Shown piece by piece: positions 7,050 to 14,116 of a stretch of DNA of 32,056 nt. The stretch lies in the IMG/VR virus record IMGVR_UViG_3300025887_000094, positions 1 through 32,056 of that record; one strand, written 5' to 3'. A program made the position numbers and the translations under genes. Every line of letters begins with the position of its first letter. The first letter of the stretch is position 1. Below the pieces are notes generated by a model. That model saw only the letters and a list, made by a program, of their open reading frames with translations. It did no database searches and was not told the origin of the DNA. The DNA is from a virus.

Positions 7050-7598
7050 TTATGCAATTTGCACATACTCAATGATGAACGTAAATGAACCCGCTGTTGT
7101 GGCATCGACAGTATTAGTGATGTTGCAGTAGATTGTACGTTCTGCAGAGGTGTACTGAACAGAGGCTGGAGCAGTAGTGCCGTCCTGAGTTTGCAAAACC
7201 AACGCGGTTATAGTCACGTTATGCTCAACAACAGTCGTGCCGCCATCTAAGATTTCATCAGTCTGAGCCGCAACGATCTGTGCGCCAGAGCTAGATGTTC
7301 CAACTTCATAACCAATATCACCTGTGCCGATTACTGGCGAGGTATCACAGAAAATCTTAATGTCTGTGATGATTGTGTTTGCCGGTTGTGTGAACTCACC
7401 AATGGTCGGACTATCGCCTGCGGTAGTGTTTACAGTAACTCCTGTCGCAAAACCAACGTGCTTTACATACTTGTTGGTAACAATACCAGTAGACGCGGTG
7501 CTTGCCACAGTGGTTTCTGTACCTGTTGTGGAGTCTGTAGAAATTATTTGAAAACCGTTTTCAGACCGTACTGGTCCTGAAAATGTAGAATTACCCAT
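7050..7598 (-). CDS. Probable decoration-type virion protein (182 aa)
   Basis: 182 residues, first gene after the capsid terminator, with AGGAG seven bases before ATG 7598. N-terminus GNSTFSGPVRSENGFQ is a virion-type opening shared by several marine phage head or fibre proteins. The rest alternates short strands rich in Thr, Val and Ile (VGFATGVTVNTTAGDSPTIG, TQPANTIITDIKIFCDTSPV, SFTFIIEYVQIA), as in jelly-roll decoration proteins. No enzymatic motif. Head-decoration is inferred from composition and position next to the capsid gene. Confidence 0.6.
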   Translation of the reverse strand: MGNSTFSGPVRSENGFQIISTDSTTGTETTVASTASTGIVTNKYVKHVGFATGVTVNTTAGDSPTIGEFTQPANTIITDIKIFCDTSPVIGTGDIGYEVGTSSSGAQIVAAQTDEILDGGTTVVEHNVTITALVLQTQDGTTAPASVQYTSAERTIYCNITNTVDATTAGSFTFIIEYVQIA

Positions 7599-7674
7599 GA
7601 TTATCTCCTGTCTTGGGTTAAGTCAGATGCTTCATGCACCTGTCAGGGATACCGTGATTGTACAATACGTTTAA

Positions 7675-7707
7675 ACAAAAAGAAAGGGGCCATCCGAAGA
7701 CGGCCCC
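7675..7707 (-). terminator. Intrinsic terminator behind the major capsid gene
   Basis: On the minus strand the sequence is GGGGCCGTC, loop TTCG, GATGGCCCC, followed by TTTCTTTTTG. The nine-pair stem (one G-U) is closed by a C(UUCG)G tetraloop, an unusually stable loop, then a U-rich tract. It lies 33 bases after the capsid stop. Downstream, before the next gene, TACAAT at 7657-7662 on the minus strand could be a -10 element, but no good -35 matches it. The likely effect is to reduce transcription beyond the capsid gene. Confidence 0.85.
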
Positions 7708-7739
7708 AGTTTACAATACAGGGAGGTTGTATCGCAATA

Positions 7740-8645
7740 TTATACGCCAGGAGAACCAAAAACGCAACGAGGATCTGAGAACCCAAACGAGTAACGCTCA
7801 CGGGCTTTAAACCGCATGTTACCAGTGTCAAAGTCCGCTTCCATGTTGGTTGAAAGAGGCGTCCGCTCAAAGTGAATGAACCCGCGAGGAGCATCGGTCA
7901 AAACAAAAAACGCATCTGGATCTGTCAAAAAGTCGTTGACGGCGTAACCACCGGGCAACATTCCCATAGACTTCACTGCGTTTATATCGTTGTCCGAAGT
8001 GCCTACCCGAAGTTCAGTGTTGAGTATCCGTTGAGCTACAAACTGTAGCTGGCGCGGAATAATCATCTTCACACCACGAAGAGCAACCTTCAGGCCACGC
8101 TCATCAACGAAGCCAGCGATGTTGATAAGAGCGTCCTCAAGAGAGGTTTCGTTCAAATCAGCGGCTGACACGTTGTCGAGAGTTCCACCGTTAGTCAGTG
8201 GGTGGTTGGATGCACAAAGAGCAACCCCGTCACCACCTGCCGAAGCACCCGCAGTAAACGCATTGTTAAGAACCGCAGCGGCCTTAACTTGTTTACTGTG
8301 AGCCATCGAACGAGCAAGGGCTTTGGTATAGCGTGATCCAAGACGATCATAGAGATTGTCCTCAATTGCTTCTTCCGTAATCGAGAAGGCCAACGCCAGC
8401 GTTTCATGATTATAACGAGCGGTGTACGCTTCGTTAGCATCATCGTAACTTATGTTACTTCCCTCTGCCTTAGTGGGCGCAGCGCCAAATCCACTGAGCA
8501 TCACCTCTTCCTCGAACGCTCTGTCCGAAGATTCGGTTGTGTAGATTTCTGCGTGTTGACCCTCGTACCGGTCGTATTCCATTCCAAACAGTGCGTTTAG
8601 GCCGGGTTCTAGCTCTTTCGCTAGTTGTGCGCGAGAAATAGCCAT
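7740..8645 (-). CDS. Major capsid protein
   Basis: 301 residues, in the size range for HK97-fold capsid proteins without a delta domain. Features: N-terminal helix ISRAQLAKELEPGLNALFGM, then YTTESSDRAFEEEVMLSGFG and ALAFSITEEAIEDNLYDRLG (E-loop/spine region), AVLNNAFTAGASAGGDGVAL followed by CASNHPLTNGGTLDN (P-domain-like), and a C-terminal part MRFKARERYSFGFSDPRCVF typical of the A-domain end. The region SNHPLTNG..DN and the YSFG.SDPR end are known from marine phage capsids. Scaffold and two accessory head genes lie directly upstream; a terminator follows. Assembly needs scaffold and possibly the GroES-like protein of this operon. Confidence 0.88.
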   Translation of the reverse strand: MAISRAQLAKELEPGLNALFGMEYDRYEGQHAEIYTTESSDRAFEEEVMLSGFGAAPTKAEGSNISYDDANEAYTARYNHETLALAFSITEEAIEDNLYDRLGSRYTKALARSMAHSKQVKAAAVLNNAFTAGASAGGDGVALCASNHPLTNGGTLDNVSAADLNETSLEDALINIAGFVDERGLKVALRGVKMIIPRQLQFVAQRILNTELRVGTSDNDINAVKSMGMLPGGYAVNDFLTDPDAFFVLTDAPRGFIHFERTPLSTNMEADFDTGNMRFKARERYSFGFSDPRCVFGSPGV

Positions 8646-8660
8646 TATCTATACCCTTCC

Positions 8661-9305
8661 TTATACGCCAGTTGTTGAAACAGTGCCAGCTGCAATGGAG
8701 CCTGTCGGCGCATTGAAGTGGTTGTTTAAACGAACGATTAACGGGATACCAGCAGCGGTAAAGTCGCTATTTTCTGGGTCATCAAGAACACCCATAATAC
8801 GACAGAACAACGTGTTGGTGGTTGCGATGGTATTTAAATCCGCAGTTGCAGAAGAAATACCAGTGGTAGTAGAACCACTATTACCTGTAGCTAACGCAAT
8901 GTTAGCAAAGACCGCAGCACGAACTTCAGCCTCAGTGTTTGCCGCAGCAACAACGTTAGACGTTGCGATGGTAAACAGTTGAGCAGGATTGTCGTACACA
9001 AAAGCCTTTACAGGGAAGTTAGAGTCCGCTCCAGATCCAGGCCAATAGTTGGAAAAGATCTTTTCACCGGTAGTAGAAGACACGTATTCGCAACCGTTGA
9101 ACACACCAACCGTAGAAACGTTACCGCCAGCCGCAGCTTGCAGATCGTCAATTACTCCCGCAGCCAACGGAATAACCGCCATGCCTTGGAAGATTGGGTT
9201 GCTGTTATCTGATGCGATACGATATTCAGTTGTACCGGTGGTGTTAGCGGCCGAACCTAAAACACCATACGGGCGGAACCCGAAAGCGACATTAGAATTT
9301 GCCAT
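8661..9305 (-). CDS. Head-associated (probable decoration) protein (214 aa)
   Basis: 214 residues just upstream of the capsid gene, with GAGG ahead of ATG 9305. Begins ANSNVAFGFRPYGVLGSAAN, then YRIASDNSNPIFQGMAVIPL, VGVFNGCEYVSSTTGEKIFS, NYWPGSGADSNFPVKAFVYD, and PENSDFTAAGIPLIVRLNNH. The FGFRP.G...G....T.EY.I......I..GD/M pattern followed by GVF.GC.Y belongs to a conserved head protein family that accompanies capsid genes in marine phages. All beta, no membrane segment. A capsid-binding role is likely from position; exact site is unknown. Confidence 0.7.
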   Translation of the reverse strand: MANSNVAFGFRPYGVLGSAANTTGTTEYRIASDNSNPIFQGMAVIPLAAGVIDDLQAAAGGNVSTVGVFNGCEYVSSTTGEKIFSNYWPGSGADSNFPVKAFVYDNPAQLFTIATSNVVAAANTEAEVRAAVFANIALATGNSGSTTTGISSATADLNTIATTNTLFCRIMGVLDDPENSDFTAAGIPLIVRLNNHFNAPTGSIAAGTVSTTGV

Positions 9306-9321
9306 GATAGCACCTCAAATT

Positions 9322-9780
9322 TTATTCGGACCCGCTTCCGCGACCTCCGAAAGTTACACGGGATTGCCGGTTATTACTAATCGGCATTGAAGGATGTTGC
9401 TCCTTCATTAAGTCAGAATCTACAGCGACCATTTGATCTCGGGTCCGTAACCCGTAGTAATCGGCTCGTTCTTTCGCTGTTTCTTCAGGCAGTCTGCAAA
9501 GCATTAGTCCACCGTTACCGATTATCCCTGAATACTGACCCTCATCTATTGTGGGGTAAGCATGGTCGGGGTACTCATCTGCGCGAACAGGTTCCCATCC
9601 TTCACGAAATTTGGAATAGACATTTGTTTTGTCTTCCTCACCACGCATGGATATTCGGATCCATCGTTGCACATAACCCACCGGGGGGTCAGGAGCCTCT
9701 AATCGTTGGGGCGGAGCCCATGGTTTACGCCGCTCAGTTTTTTCGCGAGTTGAGCTTTCTCGAGTTTTTCTTTCAGCCAT
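9322..9780 (-). CDS. Conserved head-module protein (152 aa)
   Basis: 152 residues with an AAGGA site eight bases before ATG 9780. The N-terminus is charged and basic (AERKTRESSTREKTERRKPW), the middle reads VGYVQRWIRISMRGEEDKTN, VYSKFREGWEPVRADEYPDH, and IGNGGLMLCRLPEETAKERA, and the end is MPISNNRQSRVTFGGRGSGS. I know this layout from marine podovirus head operons between scaffold and capsid-accessory genes; no function has been assigned. Could be a minor capsid or assembly factor. Confidence 0.65.
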   Translation of the reverse strand: MAERKTRESSTREKTERRKPWAPPQRLEAPDPPVGYVQRWIRISMRGEEDKTNVYSKFREGWEPVRADEYPDHAYPTIDEGQYSGIIGNGGLMLCRLPEETAKERADYYGLRTRDQMVAVDSDLMKEQHPSMPISNNRQSRVTFGGRGSGSE

Positions 9781-9783
9781 GGT

Positions 9784-10674
9784 CTAATCCTTCACAAATT
9801 TTGCGTATTCAGCGAGAGGGACGTTAAGTTTCTTCGCCATAATAACTTGCCTCTGGGTCAGCCTGACCGACTTAGTACGCTTCTGGTTAGTGTTACGAGA
9901 GGCTGAGGATGCAGCAGAAGCGACCTGGGCACCCCCTCCCGATTTCTTAACGGCAAACTTATTTGGAAACTCCGAACGCATCCGCCTATCTACCTCTGTA
10001 TAGTAGTCATCGGACGTTGGGTCAAACCCTTCTTGAGTAACCATCCTATTGTGGATAGCAAACACAGACGCCGTCATTACGTCATCGTCACCAAACCAAG
10101 TGTTTTTCTTAGCCCAAGCATCTGCTTTAGGGTCTACTTGTGGTGCCTGTTGTTGTTGAGGAGCGGCCGGCTGTTGAACAGGTTGTTGCGCCTGTTGTTC
10201 TACCCGCTGTTTAGCAGCGGCAAAGCGGCTTTCATCGTATTGAGCCCTGTTTAAAGCCTTTTGCGCGGCCAACATTGCTTCAGTATCGCCCTCGTCCGCG
10301 GCTTGAAGATATGCTTTCTCCGCTGCGGAAGTCTCAGACTGAACACGATTTCCGTACTCATTGAGATACCCAGTATCTAATTGTTGAACTCTTGCCTGAA
10401 GCTGCCTGTTTTGCTCTGCTAGCTTTTCCGCAACCTTAGTCGCTTCTTCTCGGCTAACCTGTTCATCACGATACCGCTGGTTAAGTTGGCGTATGCGTTT
10501 CTGCACACCCTTACTATACTCATCCAGTTCCTCCGGATCTTCCGCTACAGGTTCAGGAACAATTTCAACTTCGGGCTCTGGTTCAGAAGAGGCCTTCGCT
10601 TCTTTAGGCTCCTCTTCTTGACCCTCAATCTCAACTTCAATTTCTTCTTCTACCTCGTTAGACATGTCTGACAT
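9784..10674 (-). CDS. Scaffold / head-assembly protein
   Basis: 296 residues from ATG 10674, chosen because GGAG lies seven bases upstream; ATGs at 10677 and 10665 are alternatives. Composition fits a scaffold: an acidic N-terminal third (NEVEEEIEVEIEGQEEEPKE), a helical coiled-coil stretch (residues ~60-125: GVQKRIRQLNQRYRDEQVSR, EEATKVAEKLAEQNRQLQAR), a Gln/Pro/Ala linker, and a basic C-terminus (NQKRTKSVRLTQRQVIMAKK) of the kind that binds the capsid inner surface. Overlaps the GroES-like gene by 17 bases and lies four genes before the capsid. It would guide procapsid assembly and leave before packaging. No protease motif is seen. Confidence 0.78.
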   Translation of the reverse strand: MSDMSNEVEEEIEVEIEGQEEEPKEAKASSEPEPEVEIVPEPVAEDPEELDEYSKGVQKRIRQLNQRYRDEQVSREEATKVAEKLAEQNRQLQARVQQLDTGYLNEYGNRVQSETSAAEKAYLQAADEGDTEAMLAAQKALNRAQYDESRFAAAKQRVEQQAQQPVQQPAAPQQQQAPQVDPKADAWAKKNTWFGDDDVMTASVFAIHNRMVTQEGFDPTSDDYYTEVDRRMRSEFPNKFAVKKSGGGAQVASAASSASRNTNQKRTKSVRLTQRQVIMAKKLNVPLAEYAKFVKD

Positions 10675-11125
10675 CATCTGGCTCCAACAATGTTGCAATT
10701 ACTTCATCGTCATTAAGAATACGAACTTCTCCACCCTCAATCTTAAATCGAGATCCGGAGTATCTGCCGATGCAAACCCATTGGCCTTCTTTACACCAAG
10801 GTGTGCCTTCAAACTTGTCTTGATCCTTATATGCCAAAGGGCCCAACTTGAGAACATATGCCACAACAGTAGCAACAGTTTCTCTTTCCCGAACCTCGTC
10901 CGGTATATGCAGGCCAGAAGCTGTCTTTGATTTTCCTTGATATGGCATGACCAAAACCCGCCATCCGGTAGGTTGTGGTAATCTTTCCATCAAGGTCTTG
11001 TCCAGAAGGGAAGGGTCTAACACCCGAGCTTCTGGGGGAACATACGCTGTTTCGGAAACATCTTTAGATCGATTGTCCTTAACTTTTTTAGCTACATGTT
11101 CAGGAAGAAATAATGTCTTCGACAT
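10658..11125 (-). CDS. GroES-like co-chaperonin
   Basis: 155 residues. From about residue 50 the sequence follows the Cpn10 barrel: TGWRVLVMPYQGKSKTASGL, HIPDEVRERETVATVVAYVL, KLGPLAYKDQDKFEGTPWCK, EGQWVCIGRYSGSRFKIEGG, EVRILNDDEVIATL. Residues ~64-78 (GKSKTASGLHIPDEV) occupy the mobile-loop position, with LHI where GroES has IVL, the tripeptide that contacts GroEL. A ~50-residue N-terminal extension is not part of the fold. By analogy with T4 gp31 it may replace host GroES so that GroEL folds the capsid protein; its location next to scaffold and capsid supports this. Overlaps the 70-aa gene by 26 bases. Confidence 0.85.
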   Translation of the reverse strand: MSKTLFLPEHVAKKVKDNRSKDVSETAYVPPEARVLDPSLLDKTLMERLPQPTGWRVLVMPYQGKSKTASGLHIPDEVRERETVATVVAYVLKLGPLAYKDQDKFEGTPWCKEGQWVCIGRYSGSRFKIEGGEVRILNDDEVIATLLEPDDVRHV

Positions 11126-11312
11126 CGTCTTGATTACTCTCCAACAGGGTCTTGATTTCTTCTTGCGCTAGGGAAAGGCCCCGAATTTCCCCGACAAGCA
11201 TCTTGTAGTCTTCCCAAGTTTTAACGCTACCTTGGGACATAGCGAATGCAATGTCACTCTCCCTTGCACGAAGAACTTTGTATAAGTACTTAGAAAAGTC
11301 TACGACATCCAT
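11100..11312 (-). CDS. Small helical phage protein (70 aa)
   Basis: 70 residues, mostly helix: VVDFSKYLYKVLRARESDIA, FAMSQGSVKTWEDYKMLVGE, IRGLSLAQEEIKTLLESNQD. Acidic C-terminus (DDVEDIISS). The SVKTWEDYK..VGEIRGL pattern recurs in small head-module proteins of marine phages; no function known. No membrane segment. It leads the GroES-like gene and overlaps it by 26 bases, so the two are probably co-translated. Confidence 0.65.
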   Translation of the reverse strand: MDVVDFSKYLYKVLRARESDIAFAMSQGSVKTWEDYKMLVGEIRGLSLAQEEIKTLLESNQDDVEDIISS

Positions 11313-11344
11313 GATTGTATCCGTATGGCCGTCTTATGACGTTG

Positions 11345-12019
11345 TCAATCGTCGTTGTATATATTGTCGAAGATTTTAGTAACGTCTAACGTGTAATCTA
11401 GGTCAGACTTAGAGTAGTGAATGTGCTGAGATGGGCGAAAGTCAGGGGCGCCCTCCCCCGTTTCAAACCAAGCAGGGTGCGTTACCCGCACTCGATTGTT
11501 AGGCAAAGCTACAATATTACCCGTATACTCACCCGCATCCAACAACTCCAATACATGGCTCTGCTTATGCTGGGCAGGATCATCAGCTATCTCGCTGTCC
11601 GTGTAATCCACTGTAAACAAATACTTTGCAGGATAGAACTCACTGTCTATCTTTGCCATCCAAGGACAAGGCGTTGCCCTGTCTAACTTGTAAACCGCAT
11701 GAGTATGCGATGAACAATCCCAAGGTTGGGCCGAATGTACCGGCATTGGCATAGGCCACTCCTCGTATGGAGTATCCGCCACTAACGCCGTGATTGGCAT
11801 TCTTGCCCACATTGCGCCACCATGCACGTTAGGTGTGTCTTCTATGTCAGCCTCACAACCAGTGAAGATAACCTGAAAACTTAAACACCTATTAGGCATA
11901 GTGGTGACGGCAATTGCCATCGCATGTAAAAACTCCCCGTGATACCCGTTATGATTATATGTATACTCTCTCCGTACCCAGCATTTAAAATGTGGGATAT
12001 TACTTTGAAGGTATGGCAT
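11345..12019 (-). CDS. Unknown conserved phage protein, His/Cys-rich (224 aa)
   Basis: 224 residues with a strong AAGGAG site before ATG 12019. It carries many His and Cys (HFKCWVRREYTYNHNGYHGE, CSSHTHAVYKLDRATPCPWM, HIHYSKSDLDYTLDVTKIFD), so metal binding is possible, but no recognised motif. The middle holds AKYLFTVDYTDSEIADDPAQ, which is a beta/turn-rich virion-like stretch. No signal peptide or membrane segment. I associate this gene with marine phage head operons but cannot name it. It follows the endolysin and the 71-aa gene and precedes the GroES region. Confidence 0.6.
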   Translation of the reverse strand: MPYLQSNIPHFKCWVRREYTYNHNGYHGEFLHAMAIAVTTMPNRCLSFQVIFTGCEADIEDTPNVHGGAMWARMPITALVADTPYEEWPMPMPVHSAQPWDCSSHTHAVYKLDRATPCPWMAKIDSEFYPAKYLFTVDYTDSEIADDPAQHKQSHVLELLDAGEYTGNIVALPNNRVRVTHPAWFETGEGAPDFRPSQHIHYSKSDLDYTLDVTKIFDNIYNDD

Positions 12020-12027
12020 TTTGCTCC

Positions 12028-12243
12028 TTAATAAATAGAATGTTTCGTTGGATCTTCTAAACGTGTCGGCACACAGTACGCTACAGCGCGATCTGATAAC
12101 CCAATCCCATGAGTAGAGTACCTCTTAACCAATGACTCAGCTACCTTGTTGCAGTAGTTTACCTGTTTAAAGTACATGTCATCAATAACTAAAGTACGCT
12201 CGTCCCCATACCCTAGATACAGCATGAGGACGAACACATGCAT
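12028..12243 (-). CDS. Small unknown protein (71 aa)
   Basis: 71 residues. The start ATG 12243 overlaps the endolysin stop by one base (TGATG). N-terminus MHVFVLMLYLGYGDERTLVI is hydrophobic for ~12 residues, which could be a weak membrane anchor or just a buried beta strand; the rest is soluble (DMYFKQVNYCNKVAESLVKR, THGIGLSDRAVAYCVPTRLE). Two Cys. By position right behind the endolysin it could belong to lysis as a small accessory or spanin-like protein, but no spanin pattern is present. Confidence 0.5.
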   Translation of the reverse strand: MHVFVLMLYLGYGDERTLVIDDMYFKQVNYCNKVAESLVKRYSTHGIGLSDRAVAYCVPTRLEDPTKHSIY

Positions 12244-12698
12244 CAGAACATGATCTCAAAATGTGGAGCATCGATAAAGGGCCTACGAGATTGAGATCTA
12301 CGGGTGTCTATGTAGGAAACCATCGCATGTTCCGCCGTTCCAGGGTAATCCCCTAGATCGTCAATAGTCCACGCAGCGCCCCACCGTAGTTTCACTCCCG
12401 CAGCCGCGGCGCCCTCCTTCATGGCATCAGCAATCTCGTCGTATAAGTTTAGCTCCCACCGGCCACCGCCCTCGCAGTAAGCCATCAAATCGACAGCGTT
12501 GCCGTCAATGTGTTTTGATTTCATGGTTTGCGAGGCCCCTTTTGCGACCAACGCCCTCTGTTCGTCTATCGTTCTCAGTCCGCAAATCACACTGAAGTCC
12601 TGCTTCGTAACGCCGATAGCGTACTTCACGACCGTTACCAGTTCTTCGTTGACACCTTCTAGCCTTGATAGGCTTCGCTTTCCTAACTTGTATCCCAT
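12243..12698 (-). CDS. M15-family peptidase endolysin
   Basis: 151 residues, matching L-alanyl-D-glutamate/D,D-carboxypeptidase-type endolysins of peptidase family M15 (as in T5 endolysin). Zinc-ligand pattern visible: H63 and D70 in SKHIDGNAVDLMAY, and H146 in FIDAPHFEIM. The fold is preceded by FSVICGLRTIDEQRALVAKG, the usual N-terminal helix and GLRT turn with Gln/Arg. Such enzymes cut peptide bridges of peptidoglycan and release the phage. No secretion signal, so passage to the wall depends on the holin-like proteins just upstream. Starts two bases after the stop of the 151-aa holin-like gene. Confidence 0.88.
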   Translation of the reverse strand: MGYKLGKRSLSRLEGVNEELVTVVKYAIGVTKQDFSVICGLRTIDEQRALVAKGASQTMKSKHIDGNAVDLMAYCEGGGRWELNLYDEIADAMKEGAAAAGVKLRWGAAWTIDDLGDYPGTAEHAMVSYIDTRRSQSRRPFIDAPHFEIMF

Positions 12699-12700
12699 AA

Positions 12701-13156
12701 TTATTTCCCCGCATATTTAGAGATTGCTCTATTTCCAAACCAAAAGGCCAATACTGCACTGAACAAACCAGAGGTTTCTCCATCCCACATTAGATCAACG
12801 GCCTGCATCCAATCACCGCCAGCCTGCGTAACCTTAACCATAATCACAACCTTCGTGGCTACGAACAATCCGAAAAAGGCATAAGTAACAATAGGACGAA
12901 CACTACCCCGAAGACCGTTGATAAATCCGCCAGCGTCGATAGATCGGTCATGCTCATACAATCCCTTCGTTTCCGCGATATCTGCCTGCTTATCTAACTC
13001 AACTAGCTTCATCTCAGAACGTTTCTGAGCAAGCTCTGTCTCTAGTTGCATCATCTCCATACGATGCTTTTGTTGTTGGTTAGCTTTAAAATAACTAAGT
13101 ACCTCGGGGAGAAATGAACTCCCAAAGCCTAGTAAACTGCCCAGTAATGCCATCAT
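12701..13156 (-). CDS. Holin-like membrane protein (3TM type, 151 aa)
   Basis: Start chosen at ATG 13156 (MMALLGSLLGFGSSFLPEVL); its ATG overlaps the stop of the 66-aa gene as ATGA, with AGGA upstream. The frame extends further upstream but only within the overlap. Features: an N-terminal hydrophobic/amphipathic part, a charged helical region (MEMMQLETELAQKRSEMKLV, ELDKQADIAE), RGSVRPIVTYAFFGLFVATK and LMWDGETSGLFSAVLAFWFG, i.e. two good hydrophobic segments near the C-terminus. The RGS.RP..TY....W.....FG.R pattern fits the GTA-type 3TM holin family. It would permeabilise the membrane for the endolysin encoded next. Confidence 0.7.
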   Translation of the reverse strand: MMALLGSLLGFGSSFLPEVLSYFKANQQQKHRMEMMQLETELAQKRSEMKLVELDKQADIAETKGLYEHDRSIDAGGFINGLRGSVRPIVTYAFFGLFVATKVVIMVKVTQAGGDWMQAVDLMWDGETSGLFSAVLAFWFGNRAISKYAGK

Positions 13157-13353
13157 TTTTCTGATCCTAACCATACGGCGAAGGCGCCCGTCATGGCGCC
13201 CGTTACGGTTGCAGTCAGCGCAGTAGCTTGCGTACTGACAACATCCTGCGGCAACGACATAAACCACTCAATCACACGAATATACATAACAGTCATCACC
13301 AACATCATAAGACGAGGCATAACCTTCCACGCCAAAAACTTCTCCATAGTCAT
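13153..13353 (-). CDS. Small two-pass membrane protein, holin-like (66 aa)
   Basis: 66 residues. Two hydrophobic stretches: KVMPRLMMLVMTVMYIRVIE at residues ~10-28 and ALTATVTGAMTGAFAVWLG at ~44-62, joined by a short polar loop, with few charges elsewhere. The start overlaps the preceding stop as TAATG and the end overlaps the next gene as ATGA. It fits a class II type holin or a holin partner (antiholin) for the neighbouring 151-aa protein. No family recognised beyond that; two holin-like genes in a row is itself typical of a lysis cassette. Confidence 0.65.
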   Translation of the reverse strand: MTMEKFLAWKVMPRLMMLVMTVMYIRVIEWFMSLPQDVVSTQATALTATVTGAMTGAFAVWLGSEK

Positions 13354-13619
13354 TAGAAACCTCCTTTCAGGCCATCTAATATCTCCGATAAACTAGGGCG
13401 TTTATCCTTCTTCTCATAAAGACAACTAAAAACCTTCGGACACTCTGAAAAACTCTTCGTAGGGTAATGATACCCCAAGCCACCATATCCCGCTGTGAAC
13501 CTATAAACACACACCTTTTGACCGTTTTCGGCTGTAAACCGTTTCCATAAGTGACACTGAACATGCGTGGGGTTGGCTACTCCCGCAAGAGCAACAGAAA
13601 GAATTAATGCATGGATCAT
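13353..13619 (-). CDS. Small secreted Cys-containing protein (88 aa)
   Basis: 88 residues. N-terminal hydrophobic stretch MIHALILSVALAGVANPTHV looks like a signal peptide; I see no lipobox. The mature part holds four Cys (VQCHLWKRF, QKVCVYRF, SECPKVFSCLYEKK), enough for two disulfides, and an aromatic middle TAGYGGLGYHYPTK. Start ATG overlaps the upstream stop as ATGA. A periplasmic lysis-associated role is suggested by position immediately before the holins, but an outer-membrane spanin normally carries a lipobox, so this is only a candidate. Confidence 0.6.
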   Translation of the reverse strand: MIHALILSVALAGVANPTHVQCHLWKRFTAENGQKVCVYRFTAGYGGLGYHYPTKSFSECPKVFSCLYEKKDKRPSLSEILDGLKGGF

Positions 13620-14095
13620 TGTGTAACCAACATTATTAAATACATACCACCACCTAAAACACCAATTATACCAAGACTTAACGCAGCAATAGCCATGTTG
13701 TTCTGTATCTGGCGTTTGGCTTCCATAGCCTTATATACAGTCTCTTCTCGTTCAGCGCGTATCTTGCGCCGCATACCCAACATCTCATCGTAAGTCCCCA
13801 AGCCAAACCTGTAGTCCAGCATGAACTTAATTTCTTTTTCTTTTTCAAGCAGGGTCTTTTTGCGGATCACGATATCCATAGCTTGCTGTTCTATGTTATC
13901 AGTTCCGTGCGTCTTCTTATCCAACCACGTAGGGTTTTTACGTTGTGTTTCTGCCTTGGAAATATCTGCAACAGCACAGTACCACTGCCCAAGCTGTTTG
14001 CTAACGTCCTGCATTTCACGGCCGGCGCCAACAAGCATTTTAACGCCTTTAAAGGCCGCGTTAGCTGCTGCAAAGGCTGTGACAGGATCTATCAT
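13616..14095 (-). CDS. Conserved phage protein with C-terminal membrane segment (159 aa)
   Basis: 159 residues. Opens MIDPVTAFAAANAAFKGVKM, a run of small hydrophobic residues with a Pro, then a long charged helix (QQAMDIVIRKKTLLEKEKEI, LGMRRKIRAEREETVYKAME), and ends in one hydrophobic helix AIAALSLGIIGVLGGGMYLI. This pattern recurs in marine podoviruses between portal and lysis genes. Likely membrane-anchored via the C-terminus; a coiled-coil body plus tail anchor could mean an ejection-related or lysis-regulating protein. Function unknown. Confidence 0.65.
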   Translation of the reverse strand: MIDPVTAFAAANAAFKGVKMLVGAGREMQDVSKQLGQWYCAVADISKAETQRKNPTWLDKKTHGTDNIEQQAMDIVIRKKTLLEKEKEIKFMLDYRFGLGTYDEMLGMRRKIRAEREETVYKAMEAKRQIQNNMAIAALSLGIIGVLGGGMYLIMLVTQ

Positions 14096-14116
14096 AACAC
14101 ATCTCTAACTAGGGAT

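Noticed and set aside
13157-13267. N-terminal extension of the 151-aa holin-like protein
   Set aside because: Cys/Arg-rich and only an overlap of the 66-aa gene; the ATG at 13156 has an AGGA site and an ATGA overlap.
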